Origin: Actinopolyspora mzabensis
GTDB taxonomy: Bacteria; Actinomycetota; Actinomycetes; Mycobacteriales; Pseudonocardiaceae
DNA length: 64,000 nt
Assembly: GCF_900101095.1 (NCBI RefSeq)
Contig: NZ_FNFM01000002.1
Location: forward strand, 1 to 64,000
Direction: 5' to 3'
Shown here: positions 22,923 to 31,420 of the stretch, piece by piece
Numbering within the stretch: position 1 is the first letter of the stretch
How the letters are laid out: every line of letters starts with the position of its first letter
The notes under the pieces: model-generated
Database searches by the model: none
What the model saw: only the letters and a program-made list of their open reading frames with translations
Told to the model about the DNA's origin: nothing
Made by a program: the position numbers and the translations under genes

Positions 22923-23067
22923 GATCGAGACATTCGATTGCCGACGCTGCGAGGAGCCCGACCGGAACTGGTTGGTATACGCGAGGCGACGTTCGAGATT
23001 GGTGGTTCCGTTGTCGCGGTGGCGTGAAAACGTGCAACGGCGGTCACAACGTCGCAGTTCGCAGAGG
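22923..23067 (+). promoter_or_regulatory. CRISPR leader 3
   Basis: Third member of the leader family, more diverged in its middle. It retains GATCGAGA at the start and the GTCGCGGTGGCG to CGCAGAGG block next to the first repeat. Confidence 0.72.
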
Positions 23068-23280
23068 GTGCTCTCCAGGGGTGTGGAGGTGCACCGTTCG
23101 TGTTCGGCGGGATGGCGATCTACAAATCGTGCTCTCCACGGGCGTAGAGGTGAACCGGTGGTTCTGGGCACGGGTGACCGCAACGTACGGTGCTCTCCAC
23201 GAGCGTAGAGGTGGGCCCATCGATGTCGTCCTGGGTGTTGACCTGCGCGTCGTGCTCTCCACGCACGTGGAAGTGAACCG
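23068..23280 (+). CRISPR. CRISPR array 3: four repeats, three spacers
   Basis: Repeats of 29 bp at 23068-23096, 23129-23157, 23190-23218 and 23252-23280. Spacers are 32, 32 and 33 bp. The repeats share GTGCTCTCCA..., a short stem and a GTG[GA]-[AG]CC[CG] end, with several substitutions each, so the array looks old. Type I-E-like geometry. Confidence 0.88.
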
Positions 23281-23367
23281 CCACGCGGATCGGTAGCTAC
23301 AGCATCCGGGGCGGGCAACCAACGGAACGCACCGGCCCGATGCGTGCGGCGGGGGCGCCCGACGTGA

Positions 23368-23754
23368 TCAGGAGCGGTACCGCTCGACGTAGCGCTGCCA
23401 CGCCTCGGAATCGTTCTCGGCCTGACGCTCGGCGCGCTTCTCCCGTCCGGTCCCGAGCGGGTAGCCGTGCTTGACGAGCCGGGTCTCGCAGCTCTCCACC
23501 ATGGACGACGTGGAGTAGAGCAGCGACATGAGCAGCCCGCCGACGACGCACATCGCGGTGATCCACAGCGGCCCGGGCAGCAGCAGCACGAGCAGTCCGG
23601 GCGAGACCTGCACGAACACCCGGGCGATGTGCCGCAGCGCCCAGGTCCGGCAGGTGACGTCGTGCAGCACCCACTCCCGGTAGCGCTCGGGCAGACGTCC
23701 ACCGTAGACGTACCAGAGCCACAGCATCGGGTTCGGACGGTTCCCACCGCTCAT
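23368..23754 (-). CDS. DUF5313 membrane protein
   Basis: A 128-residue actinobacterial membrane protein recognised by its start RPNPMLWLWYVYGGRLPERY and EWVLHDVTCRTWALRH, features of the DUF5313 family. Two hydrophobic helices (VFVQVSPGLLVLLLPGPLWI and MCVVGGLLMSLLYSTSS) are followed by a basic tail with HGYP. The role is unknown. It begins at ATG 23754 and is separated from tsaE by a 130-bp gap without a gene. Confidence 0.85.
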   Translation of the reverse strand: MSGGNRPNPMLWLWYVYGGRLPERYREWVLHDVTCRTWALRHIARVFVQVSPGLLVLLLPGPLWITAMCVVGGLLMSLLYSTSSMVESCETRLVKHGYPLGTGREKRAERQAENDSEAWQRYVERYRS

Positions 23755-23888
23755 CGTGACTCCTCACTCCCTCGGCCCGCGCTCCCGACGGACCAACACC
23801 AGCACCGACAGCATCCCGGCCCGCCGCGAACACCCTGAACTCGGTAGCGAAACCGACGGACAGGCACGGCGGGGGCCCGGCAACGCCC

Positions 23889-24371
23889 TCACTCGAAGTC
23901 GGGCGGCAGGCGCTCCCGCCAACGCCGCCCCTGCGGGTACAGCGTGATCTCGCGGGTCTCATCGGCGCGGCGCTCGATGCGCACCAGCAGGTTGTCCTCG
24001 GACAGCCGCTCGGCGAAACCGCCACCCCACTCGACCACCACGGCCGCCTCGGTCAGCTCGGTGTCCAGATCCAGGTCGTCGAGCTCGGCCAGCGAGGTGA
24101 GCCGGTAGGCGTCCACGTGCACCAGCGCCGGACGCCGCCAGTCCGAGGCGTAGTGCTCCCGCGCCAGCACGAAGGTGGGCGAGGTGACCCGGCCGCTCAC
24201 CCCCATCCCCCGGGCGATGCCGCGCGTGAGCGCGGTCTTGCCCGCGCCGAGCGGACCGTCCAGCAGCACCAGGTCCCCGGCGCCGAGCACGGCACCGAGC
24301 GCGGCACCGAACCGGTACGTGTCGTCCACCGTCGCCAGCTCGTAGGTCCAGCTCACCACATCGGAACTCAA
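23889..24371 (-). CDS. tsaE: tRNA N6-threonylcarbamoyladenosine biosynthesis ATPase TsaE
   Basis: TsaE is the P-loop ATPase that works with TsaB and TsaD to make the t6A37 modification in tRNAs that read ANN codons. The Walker A loop DGPLGAGKTALTRG and the motif SPTFVLAREHY are clear, followed by HVDAYRL and VVEWG. The TTG at 24371 overlaps the stop of the upstream alpha/beta hydrolase (TTGA); GTG at 24359 is equally possible. The alr-hydrolase-tsaE order is the normal actinobacterial one, with tsaB, rimI and tsaD usually next; here the DUF5313 gene and the CRISPR region follow instead. Confidence 0.94.
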   Translation of the reverse strand: MSSDVVSWTYELATVDDTYRFGAALGAVLGAGDLVLLDGPLGAGKTALTRGIARGMGVSGRVTSPTFVLAREHYASDWRRPALVHVDAYRLTSLAELDDLDLDTELTEAAVVVEWGGGFAERLSEDNLLVRIERRADETREITLYPQGRRWRERLPPDFE

Positions 24372-25480
24372 CTGCCGCTCACCTTCTCCGCGGCCCCCTC
24401 GGCCCGCTCGTCCCGTGCCACTCGCCGAACCAGCTCGCACATCCGCTCCGTCACCAGTTCGGCCCGTTCCAGAATCGCCATGTGACCGGCCCCCTCCACC
24501 CGCACGAGCTCGGCGTGGGGCAGCCGCGCCGCGATCGTCTCCGAGTGCGAGAACGGGATGAGCCGGTCCGAATCACCTCCCAGGACCAGCACCTCGGAGT
24601 GCCGCAGCCCGGCCAGCGCCGCCGTGCGGTCGTGCGTACCGAGGGTGTCCAGGAAGTCGGTCACGGTCTCCACGGTCGTGGAGGCGATCATGTCGTCGGT
24701 GAGGTCCACCAGCGCGGTGTCGACGTCGCGATCACCGAAGGCCAAACCGCGGACCGCGCTCCAGGCCACGTGCGAACCGCTCCGGCGGGCGCTCTCCACC
24801 AGGTTGGGCTGCCACTGGGCCAGCAGTCCCATCGTCCTGGTCAGCGGATTGTTCTTCGACAACCACGGCTTGGGCAGCCCCCGCGCGCCCACCTGGCCGG
24901 CCGAGGTCGACAGCAGTGCCACCCCCGCGATCCGGTCGCGGAAGAGTTCGGGCCGCTGCTCGGCCAGCGCCATGATGGCCATACCGCCCATGGAGTGCCC
25001 GGCCAGCACCACCGGCCCGCGCCGCGCCGTCGCCCGCAGTACCGCGTCCAGATCCCTGCCCAGCTGCTCGATGGTGCAGTTGGCGCGCCCGGAGTGGCCG
25101 GATCGCCCGTGGCTGCGCTGGTCGTAGAGCACCAGCCGCACGTTCGGGTCGAACAGCCGCGCCAGATCTCTGCGCTGGAAGTGCCAGCACCGCGAGTCCA
25201 GCGAGTAGCCGTGGACGAGCACCACGGTCAGCTCGGCCGTACCGCCGTGGGCGGGACCTACCTCCTGCACCGCCAGCGGCACCCCGTCGTCGGCGGCGAC
25301 GGTGGACCTGCGGTGGGGTTCGAGTCTGCCCAGCGCCTCGCCCTGATACGGGTCGGCTTCGGCCCCGTTCCTGCGCTGCGTCGCGATCCGCGAGCTGTGC
25401 GAGGCGAGGCTCACCGCCGTGCCGGTGACGACGGCGCCCACCATCCCCGCCGACCAGGCGATCGCGCGCCACGGCTTCAT
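24368..25480 (-). CDS. Membrane-anchored alpha/beta hydrolase
   Basis: A 370-residue hydrolase. An N-terminal hydrophobic segment (AIAWSAGMVGAVVTGTAV) should anchor it to the membrane. The fold shows the oxyanion segment VVLVHGYSLDSRCWHF, the nucleophile elbow GHSMGG (Ser), an acid GGDSDRLIPF (Asp) and the catalytic histidine VEGAGHM. The ATG at 25480 overlaps the alr stop (ATGA), so it is translationally coupled. The same gene lies between alr and tsaE in many actinobacteria. The substrate is unknown. Confidence 0.92.
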   Translation of the reverse strand: MKPWRAIAWSAGMVGAVVTGTAVSLASHSSRIATQRRNGAEADPYQGEALGRLEPHRRSTVAADDGVPLAVQEVGPAHGGTAELTVVLVHGYSLDSRCWHFQRRDLARLFDPNVRLVLYDQRSHGRSGHSGRANCTIEQLGRDLDAVLRATARRGPVVLAGHSMGGMAIMALAEQRPELFRDRIAGVALLSTSAGQVGARGLPKPWLSKNNPLTRTMGLLAQWQPNLVESARRSGSHVAWSAVRGLAFGDRDVDTALVDLTDDMIASTTVETVTDFLDTLGTHDRTAALAGLRHSEVLVLGGDSDRLIPFSHSETIAARLPHAELVRVEGAGHMAILERAELVTERMCELVRRVARDERAEGAAEKVSGS

Positions 25481-26631
25481 AGCGTGTCCTCCGCCACCAC
25501 GGTTCGGGTCACGCGCGGACGATACATACCGGTCACGATCTCGTAGTGGATGGTGCCGAGTTCGTCGGCCCACTCCGCGGCCGTGGGCTCGCCGCGATCG
25601 CCGGGGCCGAACAGCAGCACCTCGTCCCCCTCGGCGACCTGATCGTCGTCGCAGCGCACCACGATCTGATCCATGCACACCCGCCCCACCACGGGGCGGC
25701 GCTCGCCGCCGAGCAGCACCGAGAACCGGTCGGACAGCGAACGCGGCACCCCGTCGGCGTAGCCGACCGGAACCAGCGCCAGGTTGGTGTCGGTGGGGGC
25801 CGTCCAGTTGTGGCCGTAGGAGACGCTCTCCCCCGCGGCGATCCGCTTGGTCAGCGCCACCGAGGAGCGGAAGGTCATCGCGGGGCGCAGCCCGTGATCG
25901 CCCTCCTGCGGGACCGGGTCGAGCCCGTAGACGGCTATGCCGGGGCGAACCATGTCGAACCGCAGGTCGGGGCGGGTCAACAGCGCGGCCGAGTTGGCGA
26001 GGTGGCGCAGCGGGCGCAGCCCGGCCGCCAGGGCCTGCTCGTGGGCGAGCCGGAACCGCTCGGCCTGCGTGTCGATCGAGGGATGGCCCGGCTCGTCGGC
26101 GCAGGCCAGGTGCGACCACACGGCGAAGACCTCCACCGTGCCCTCGGCCTCGGCCTTGGCGGCCAGCGCCACCAGCCGTTCCCACGACTCGGCGGGGGCG
26201 CCGTTGCGGTGCAGCCCGGTGTCGATCTTGAGGTGGATCCGGGCGGTGTGCCCGGTGGACTCGGCTGCCGTCACGACGTCGTGCAGCCGCGCCTCGGAGG
26301 ACACCGACAGGTCCACCCCCGCGCGCACCGCGCCCGCCACGTCGTCGCCGCGCTGGTACAGCCAGCACAGCAGCGGCGCGGAGATGCCCCGCTCCCGCAA
26401 CCCGAGCGCTTCCGGGATCGAGGCGACGCCCAGCCAGTCGGCACCGGAACGCAGCGCTGCCTCGGCCACGGCCGAAGCACCGTGCCCGTAGCCGTCGGAC
26501 TTGACCACGACCATGGTCCGCGCGCCGGACTCGTTCGCGTGTCCGGAGAGCACGGCCACGTTGTGCCGGATGGCCGCGAGATCGATGCGCAGATCGGCTC
26601 GGTACGCGGGAGGTTCGTTCATCCCGCTCAT
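25477..26631 (-). CDS. alr: Alanine racemase
   Basis: PLP enzyme that supplies D-alanine for peptidoglycan. The PLP-lysine motif VVVKSDGYGHG lies near the N-terminus, the catalytic tyrosine in VSYGHNW near the start of the C-terminal domain, and the PLP-phosphate region around HLANSAALL. About 384 residues, normal length. ATG 26631 or 26622 are both possible; the longer upstream frame lies in a repeat element and is not conserved. It is the first gene of the alr-hydrolase-tsaE operon. A 109-bp repeat element sits about 80 bp upstream and may affect its promoter. Confidence 0.97.
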   Translation of the reverse strand: MSGMNEPPAYRADLRIDLAAIRHNVAVLSGHANESGARTMVVVKSDGYGHGASAVAEAALRSGADWLGVASIPEALGLRERGISAPLLCWLYQRGDDVAGAVRAGVDLSVSSEARLHDVVTAAESTGHTARIHLKIDTGLHRNGAPAESWERLVALAAKAEAEGTVEVFAVWSHLACADEPGHPSIDTQAERFRLAHEQALAAGLRPLRHLANSAALLTRPDLRFDMVRPGIAVYGLDPVPQEGDHGLRPAMTFRSSVALTKRIAAGESVSYGHNWTAPTDTNLALVPVGYADGVPRSLSDRFSVLLGGERRPVVGRVCMDQIVVRCDDDQVAEGDEVLLFGPGDRGEPTAAEWADELGTIHYEIVTGMYRPRVTRTVVAEDTL

Positions 26632-26708
26632 AATCGCACAGGAACTCCCCTGAACCACCGCGTCGCCCGAGGGACGGTCAAGGTCAGCCCCGCCCGGGCG
26701 GCGGAAAT

Positions 26709-26817
26709 GGTTACGTGGCGGAACCTCTCGCACGGCTCTCGCTGCGGTGCCCCGACATCGGGTAGGTACTACACAACGTCAGAGCCGTACTCGCGAGAGC
26801 CGCACGGGAGAACCCGC
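26709..26817 (+). repeat. 109-bp dispersed element, copy 1
   Basis: Matches 62032-62141 in inverted orientation over its whole length, with roughly 85-90 percent identity. The most conserved part is the 33-bp stretch around CCCCGACATCGGGTAGGTAC. It lies in the 313-bp gap between alr and nnr, where nothing else is recognised. Confidence 0.85.
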
Positions 26818-26944
26818 TGGTGGCGGGTTGCTTGCACGGGGGTTTCGGTGCTCGCGCACCGAAGGGCACCGCGATGCGGCAGCGGAACAGGGCATGCCGC
26901 GGCACCAGCGACCTCCCTGGAGAACACTCGCTACCGGATTCGGT

Positions 26945-28486
26945 TCAGGGGGTCGTGGCTGCCACGGCGCGGACCTCCCGGACGGCCGCGGGGAGCGCGT
27001 CCAGCAGGGCGGAAGCGCCGATCGGTGCCCCCACCGATTCGAGGTCGCCGGCGGTCTCGGGGGGATCGACCGGGGCGCGACCACCCGTGGCGGCGATCTC
27101 GGCGGCCCGCGCGTGCACGTGCGCGGCGCTGCCGCAGGCCCACAGCGGGTCCATCCCGGTGGCGAGCAGCTTGCCGATCATGCCGGTGAGCACGTCACCG
27201 GAACCGGCCGTGGCGGGCCAGGCGTGTTCGCAGGGGTGCACCAGGACACGCCCGTCCGGATCGGCGATCACGGTGGTGTTGCCCTTCAACAGCACCACGG
27301 CCGAACAGCGCCGGGCCACCTCGCGCACCGCCGCCACTCGATCCGCCGGGCGCTGCCCGGCCAGTCGGGCGAACTCGCCCTCGTGCGGGGTGAGCACCAG
27401 CGGGACGTCCGGATCCCGCGCGTCCCACAGCGTCTCGTCGTCGGCGAACAGCGTGATCGCGTCCGCGTCGGCCACCACCGGCTTGCCGTCGTCGAGCGCC
27501 GCCGCGAGCACCTCGCGCCCGGCGGATCCGGTGCCGATCCCAGGCCCCACCGACCACGCCCGCACCCGGCCCGCGTCGCCGACCGAGCCGACCGCGACCA
27601 CCTCGGGCCAACGCTGCCGCACCGCATCGGCGGCGGGTCCCGCGTAACGCACCATCCCCGAGGCGGTGTGCACCGCTCCGCCCGCCGCGAGCATCGCCGC
27701 GCCCGGGAAGTTCGCCGATCCCGCCGCGACCCCGAGCACCCCCTGGCTGTACTTGTCGTCCGCCGGATGCGGAACCGGCCAGGCCCGCCCCACATCGCCC
27801 GCTTCCGGAACCGAGCAGTCCGGCTCGTCCAGGTGCGGGTCGAGCCCGATGTCGACCACCACCACCCCACCGGAGCGCACCAGCCCCGCACCGAGCACGT
27901 GGCACGGTTTGCGTCCGCCGAACGTGACGGTCAGCGTCGCCGAGACGGCCGGGCCGTCCACGGCCCCGGTGACCGGATCCACCCCGCTGGGAAGGTCGAC
28001 CGAGACCACCGGGGCGCTCACCCGCTCCACGGCCGCAGCGGCGAGCGGACGCAGCGGGCCGTGCGCGGCGAGGCCGACTATCCCGTCGACCACCACATCG
28101 GCGCGGCGCAGCTCCTCGGCGGCCACCTCGGCCAACCCGGAGTCCACGGCGGCATCCGCCGCCTCTACGACGCGGCCTCCGGCGGCACGCAGCGCGCGCA
28201 GCCCCTCGGGATGGGTCTTGTCGGGGGCGAGCAGCACCGCCGTAACCCCCACCCCCCGGTCGCGCAGCAGGGCACCCGCCCAGAGCGCGTCACCGCCGTT
28301 GTTGCCCGCCCCGACGAGCAGCGCGACGCGTCGGCCCGCCACGCGGCCGAGGCGTTCGGTGAGCAACCGGCGTACCCACAGCGCCATCCCGTTGGCCGCG
28401 CGCCGCATGACCGCGGGTTCCGGCACCGTTCGGAACAACCGCTGTTCCGCCGCGCGCACCTGGTCGGGCTTCCACACACCGTGCAA
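26945..28486 (-). CDS. nnr: Bifunctional NAD(P)H-hydrate epimerase / ADP-dependent dehydratase
   Basis: Repairs hydrated NAD(P)H. The N-terminal YjeF epimerase domain has LVGAGNNGGDALWAG and DLPSGVDPVTG. The C-terminal dehydratase (ribokinase-like) domain has GPGIGTG, LTPHEGEFARL and the catalytic loop ATAGSGDVLTGMIG. 513 residues, normal for the fused form. ATG 28486 begins with the typical MHGVWKPDQVRAAE. It lies downstream of glmS in the same direction with an 80-bp gap, as in Mycobacterium, where several genes lie between. Confidence 0.96.
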   Translation of the reverse strand: MHGVWKPDQVRAAEQRLFRTVPEPAVMRRAANGMALWVRRLLTERLGRVAGRRVALLVGAGNNGGDALWAGALLRDRGVGVTAVLLAPDKTHPEGLRALRAAGGRVVEAADAAVDSGLAEVAAEELRRADVVVDGIVGLAAHGPLRPLAAAAVERVSAPVVSVDLPSGVDPVTGAVDGPAVSATLTVTFGGRKPCHVLGAGLVRSGGVVVVDIGLDPHLDEPDCSVPEAGDVGRAWPVPHPADDKYSQGVLGVAAGSANFPGAAMLAAGGAVHTASGMVRYAGPAADAVRQRWPEVVAVGSVGDAGRVRAWSVGPGIGTGSAGREVLAAALDDGKPVVADADAITLFADDETLWDARDPDVPLVLTPHEGEFARLAGQRPADRVAAVREVARRCSAVVLLKGNTTVIADPDGRVLVHPCEHAWPATAGSGDVLTGMIGKLLATGMDPLWACGSAAHVHARAAEIAATGGRAPVDPPETAGDLESVGAPIGASALLDALPAAVREVRAVAATTP

Positions 28487-28564
28487 GTCGGAGCCTCCTG
28501 GCGGTTCGACCGTCGACGTTTCCGTCCCCGCCGGGGTGCCGACTCGGCGGAAGGACGATTCGGA

Positions 28565-30427
28565 TCACTCCACGGTGACCGATTTGGCGAGATTACGCGG
28601 CTTGTCCACGTCGTAGCCGCGGTGGCGGGCGATCTCGGCGGCGAGCACCTGCAACGGGACGGTGGAGACCAGCGGCTGCAGCAGCGTCGGCACGGCGGGA
28701 ATCTCGATCAGCTCGTCGGCGAACGGCCGGACCGCCTCGTCGCCCTCCTCGGCGATGACGATGGTGCGCGCACCCCGCGCCTGGATCTCGCGGATGTTGG
28801 ACAGCAGTTTGGCGTGCAGCTGGGAGTGCCCCTTGAGCGAGGGCATCTGCACCACGACCGGCAGACCGTCCTCGATCAGCGCGATCGGTCCGTGCTTGAG
28901 CTCGCCCGCGGCGAAGCCCTCGGCGTGCATGTAGGCGAGCTCCTTGAGCTTGAGCGCGCCTTCCAGCGCCACCGGGTATCCGACGTGCCTGCCCAGGAAC
29001 AGCACCGCCTTGGCATCGCACATCCGAGTGGCCAGCTCCCGAACCTGGGGGACGGTCTCGAGCACGGAGCGCACCGCATCGGGCATCGCGGCCAGTTCGG
29101 CGAACTCGTGCTCCAGCTCGTCGGTGTACTTGGTGCCGCGTGCCTGCGCCAGGGCCAGACCCACCAGGTAGTTCGCCGCGATCTGGGCGAGGAAGGTCTT
29201 GGTGGCGGCCACGCCGATCTCCGGACCCGCGTGGGTGTAGAGCACCGCGTCGGACTCGCGCGGGATCTGCGAACCGTTGGTGTTGCTGATCGCCAGCACC
29301 CTGGCGTGCTGGGTGCGGGCGTGCCGCACCGCCTCCAGCGTGTCGGCGGTCTCGCCGGACTGCGAGATCGCCACCACCAGCGTGTCCCTGCCCAGCACCG
29401 GATCGCGGTAGCGGAACTCACTGGCGAGTTCCACCTCGACCGGGATGCGGCACCAGTGCTCGATGGCGTACTTGGCGAGCAGCCCGGAGTGGTACGCGGT
29501 ACCGCAGGCGACCACGAAGACCTTGTTGATGTCCCGGAGGTCCTGCTCGCTGATCCGCTGTTCGTCCAGCACCACACCGCCGTCGGCGAAGTGCCCGCGC
29601 AGCGTGTTGCTCAGCGCCTCGGGCTGCTCCTCGATCTCCTTGAGCATGAAGTAGTCGTGCCCGCCCTTCTCGGCGGCGGACAGGTCCCAGTCGACGCTGA
29701 ACGGCCTGGTCTCGACCTCGGTTCCCGCGAAATCGGTGACCAGGTAGCCATCGCGGGTGATGGTGACCAGCTGGTCCTGCCCCAGCTCGACGGCGTTCCT
29801 GGTGTGCTCGATGAAGGCCGCCACGTCCGAGGCGACGAAGGTCTCGCCCTCGCCCACGCCCACGACCAGCGGGGAGGAGCGTCGGGCGGCGACGATCTTG
29901 TCGTGCTGGTCGGCGTGCGTGACGACCAGCGTGAACGCGCCGGACAGCCGGGCGGCCACGATCCCGAGCGCCGCGGTGAGATCACCGGCGGCCGGACCGG
30001 CGGCGTACGCCCTGCCCACCAGGTGTGCGACCACCTCGCTGTCGGTGTCGCTGCTCAGTTCGATGCCGTCGTTCTCGAGCTCGGCGCGGAGCTCCGCGAA
30101 GTTCTCGATGATCCCGTTGTGGACCACCGCCACCTTGCCGGTGGAGTCGCGGTGGGGATGGGCGTTGCGGTCGGTGGGGGCGCCGTGAGTGGCCCACCGG
30201 GTGTGTCCCATACCCCCCGTACCGACGAAGTGCTCGCGCCCGTCCTCGGCGACCCGCTGTTCGAGGTTCGACAGCGCACCGGCCGAACGCTGGACGGCCA
30301 GCGAGCCGTCACCGTCCAGCAGGGCGATGCCCGCCGAGTCGTAACCCCGGTACTCCAATCGCCCCAGGCCCTGGAGCACCACGTCGAGGGCCGAGCGATG
30401 TCCTAGATAACCCACAATGCCGCACAC
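28565..30427 (-). CDS. glmS: Glutamine-fructose-6-phosphate aminotransferase
   Basis: First committed step of UDP-GlcNAc synthesis for cell wall. The start is GTG 30427, which puts the catalytic cysteine at position 2 (V-CGIVGYLG); the frame extends further upstream but that part is not coding. GATase motifs HTRWATHG and NGIIENF are present, followed by two SIS domains with SQSGETADTLEAV and SNTNGSQIPRESD, and the canonical end DVDKPRNLAKSVTVE. 620 residues, normal length. glmM, the next enzyme of the pathway, lies 7 kb away on the same strand. Confidence 0.97.
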   Translation of the reverse strand: MCGIVGYLGHRSALDVVLQGLGRLEYRGYDSAGIALLDGDGSLAVQRSAGALSNLEQRVAEDGREHFVGTGGMGHTRWATHGAPTDRNAHPHRDSTGKVAVVHNGIIENFAELRAELENDGIELSSDTDSEVVAHLVGRAYAAGPAAGDLTAALGIVAARLSGAFTLVVTHADQHDKIVAARRSSPLVVGVGEGETFVASDVAAFIEHTRNAVELGQDQLVTITRDGYLVTDFAGTEVETRPFSVDWDLSAAEKGGHDYFMLKEIEEQPEALSNTLRGHFADGGVVLDEQRISEQDLRDINKVFVVACGTAYHSGLLAKYAIEHWCRIPVEVELASEFRYRDPVLGRDTLVVAISQSGETADTLEAVRHARTQHARVLAISNTNGSQIPRESDAVLYTHAGPEIGVAATKTFLAQIAANYLVGLALAQARGTKYTDELEHEFAELAAMPDAVRSVLETVPQVRELATRMCDAKAVLFLGRHVGYPVALEGALKLKELAYMHAEGFAAGELKHGPIALIEDGLPVVVQMPSLKGHSQLHAKLLSNIREIQARGARTIVIAEEGDEAVRPFADELIEIPAVPTLLQPLVSTVPLQVLAAEIARHRGYDVDKPRNLAKSVTVE

Positions 30428-30550
30428 TCGACCCAGCATAGCCAGCGGAGATGGTCTGAACCTGATACCTGTCCCCCAACCGGGTGTCACCCGACCGTCC
30501 GGCTGGTCACTGCCACGGGTGAGGGGAAGCATCCGCTACCGTGACGAGCC

Positions 30551-31369
30551 ATGGCCCACAACGCCAAGAAGGCGCTCCAGGAGCTCACGCGACGGGGACC
30601 CCACGACGTGCTGCACGGTGACCTCGCGCTCGTCGGCCTACCCGGCATCGTCTGCGCACCGCGCGGCGGGCGAGGGCTGGCCGCCATCGCGTTCGGGCAC
30701 GGCTGGCTGCAGCCCGCGCGGCGTTACACCGGGCTGCTGCACCACCTGGCCTCCTGGGGATTCGTGGTGGCCGCCCCGAGCACCCACACCGGGCCGTTCG
30801 CCTCGCACCGGATGTTCGCGTCCGACCTGCGCACCGCGCTGGACATCTGCGTCAACGTGCGACTCGGCGAGGGTGACATCAGCGTCGACGAAGGCCGACT
30901 GGCGGTGGCGGGCCACGGCATGGGCGGGGGCTGTGCCGTACTGGCCGCCGCCGAGGACAGCCGAATCCGCGCGGTCGCGGGGCTGGGCACCTCCGAGACC
31001 ATGCCCTCGGCGATCGCGGCCGCCGGACGGGTGAGCATGCCGGGGCTGCAGCTGGCGGGAGAACGCGACCTGCTGGCCGCCGCGCGCTCCAACGCGGAAC
31101 CGATCACCCGCGCCTGGGGTGGTCCGGCACAGCTGCGAACCGTGCGCAAGGCGAGCCACCTCGCGTTCACCGAGGGCAGGCACTGGAGCGAGCTGCTGCT
31201 GCAGGGCAAGTCGCACTACGGTTCGCAACGTCTCTCGCGCGCGCTGCTCACTGCCTTCTTCCTCCGCACGCTGACCGGCGACAAGCGGGGCCAAGAGCTG
31301 TTGACCAACGACGTCTCCGGAACCGAGATCGACGGCGAGCACAGCAAGGGGGCACTGGCCGCCGCGTGA
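30551..31369 (+). CDS. Alpha/beta hydrolase-fold protein lacking the nucleophile serine
   Basis: A 272-residue protein of the dienelactone hydrolase/chlorophyllase-like group. The fold is visible: GLAAIAFGHGWLQPARRY (oxyanion region), FVVAAPSTHTGPF, and a nucleophile-elbow position. That elbow reads GHGMGGG where GHSMGGG is expected, so the serine is replaced by glycine. A late histidine (KASHLAF) is kept. It therefore probably lacks normal esterase activity, or uses another mechanism. ATG 30551 follows the divergent glmS promoter region. Genes of this kind beside glmS are common in actinobacteria. Confidence 0.85.
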   Translation: MAHNAKKALQELTRRGPHDVLHGDLALVGLPGIVCAPRGGRGLAAIAFGHGWLQPARRYTGLLHHLASWGFVVAAPSTHTGPFASHRMFASDLRTALDICVNVRLGEGDISVDEGRLAVAGHGMGGGCAVLAAAEDSRIRAVAGLGTSETMPSAIAAAGRVSMPGLQLAGERDLLAAARSNAEPITRAWGGPAQLRTVRKASHLAFTEGRHWSELLLQGKSHYGSQRLSRALLTAFFLRTLTGDKRGQELLTNDVSGTEIDGEHSKGALAAA

Positions 31370-31420
31370 CGGAAAACTCCGGACGGAACACGGCAGCGGC
31401 TTGATCCACCAGAATGGCGG

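Noticed and set aside
21036-23280. Search for cas genes around the CRISPR arrays
   Set aside because: All neighbouring genes are identified (Scr1, DUF397, RibD-like, DUF5313, tsaE); none is a Cas protein.
24368-26368. A 666-codon minus-strand frame joining the alpha/beta hydrolase to sequence inside alr
   Set aside because: The first 296 codons are out of frame with alr and unlike any protein; the hydrolase starts at 25480 with an ATGA overlap.
26747-30406. Long plus-strand frame of about 1200 codons opposite nnr and glmS
   Set aside because: Shadow of two certain genes; composition is typical of antisense frames.
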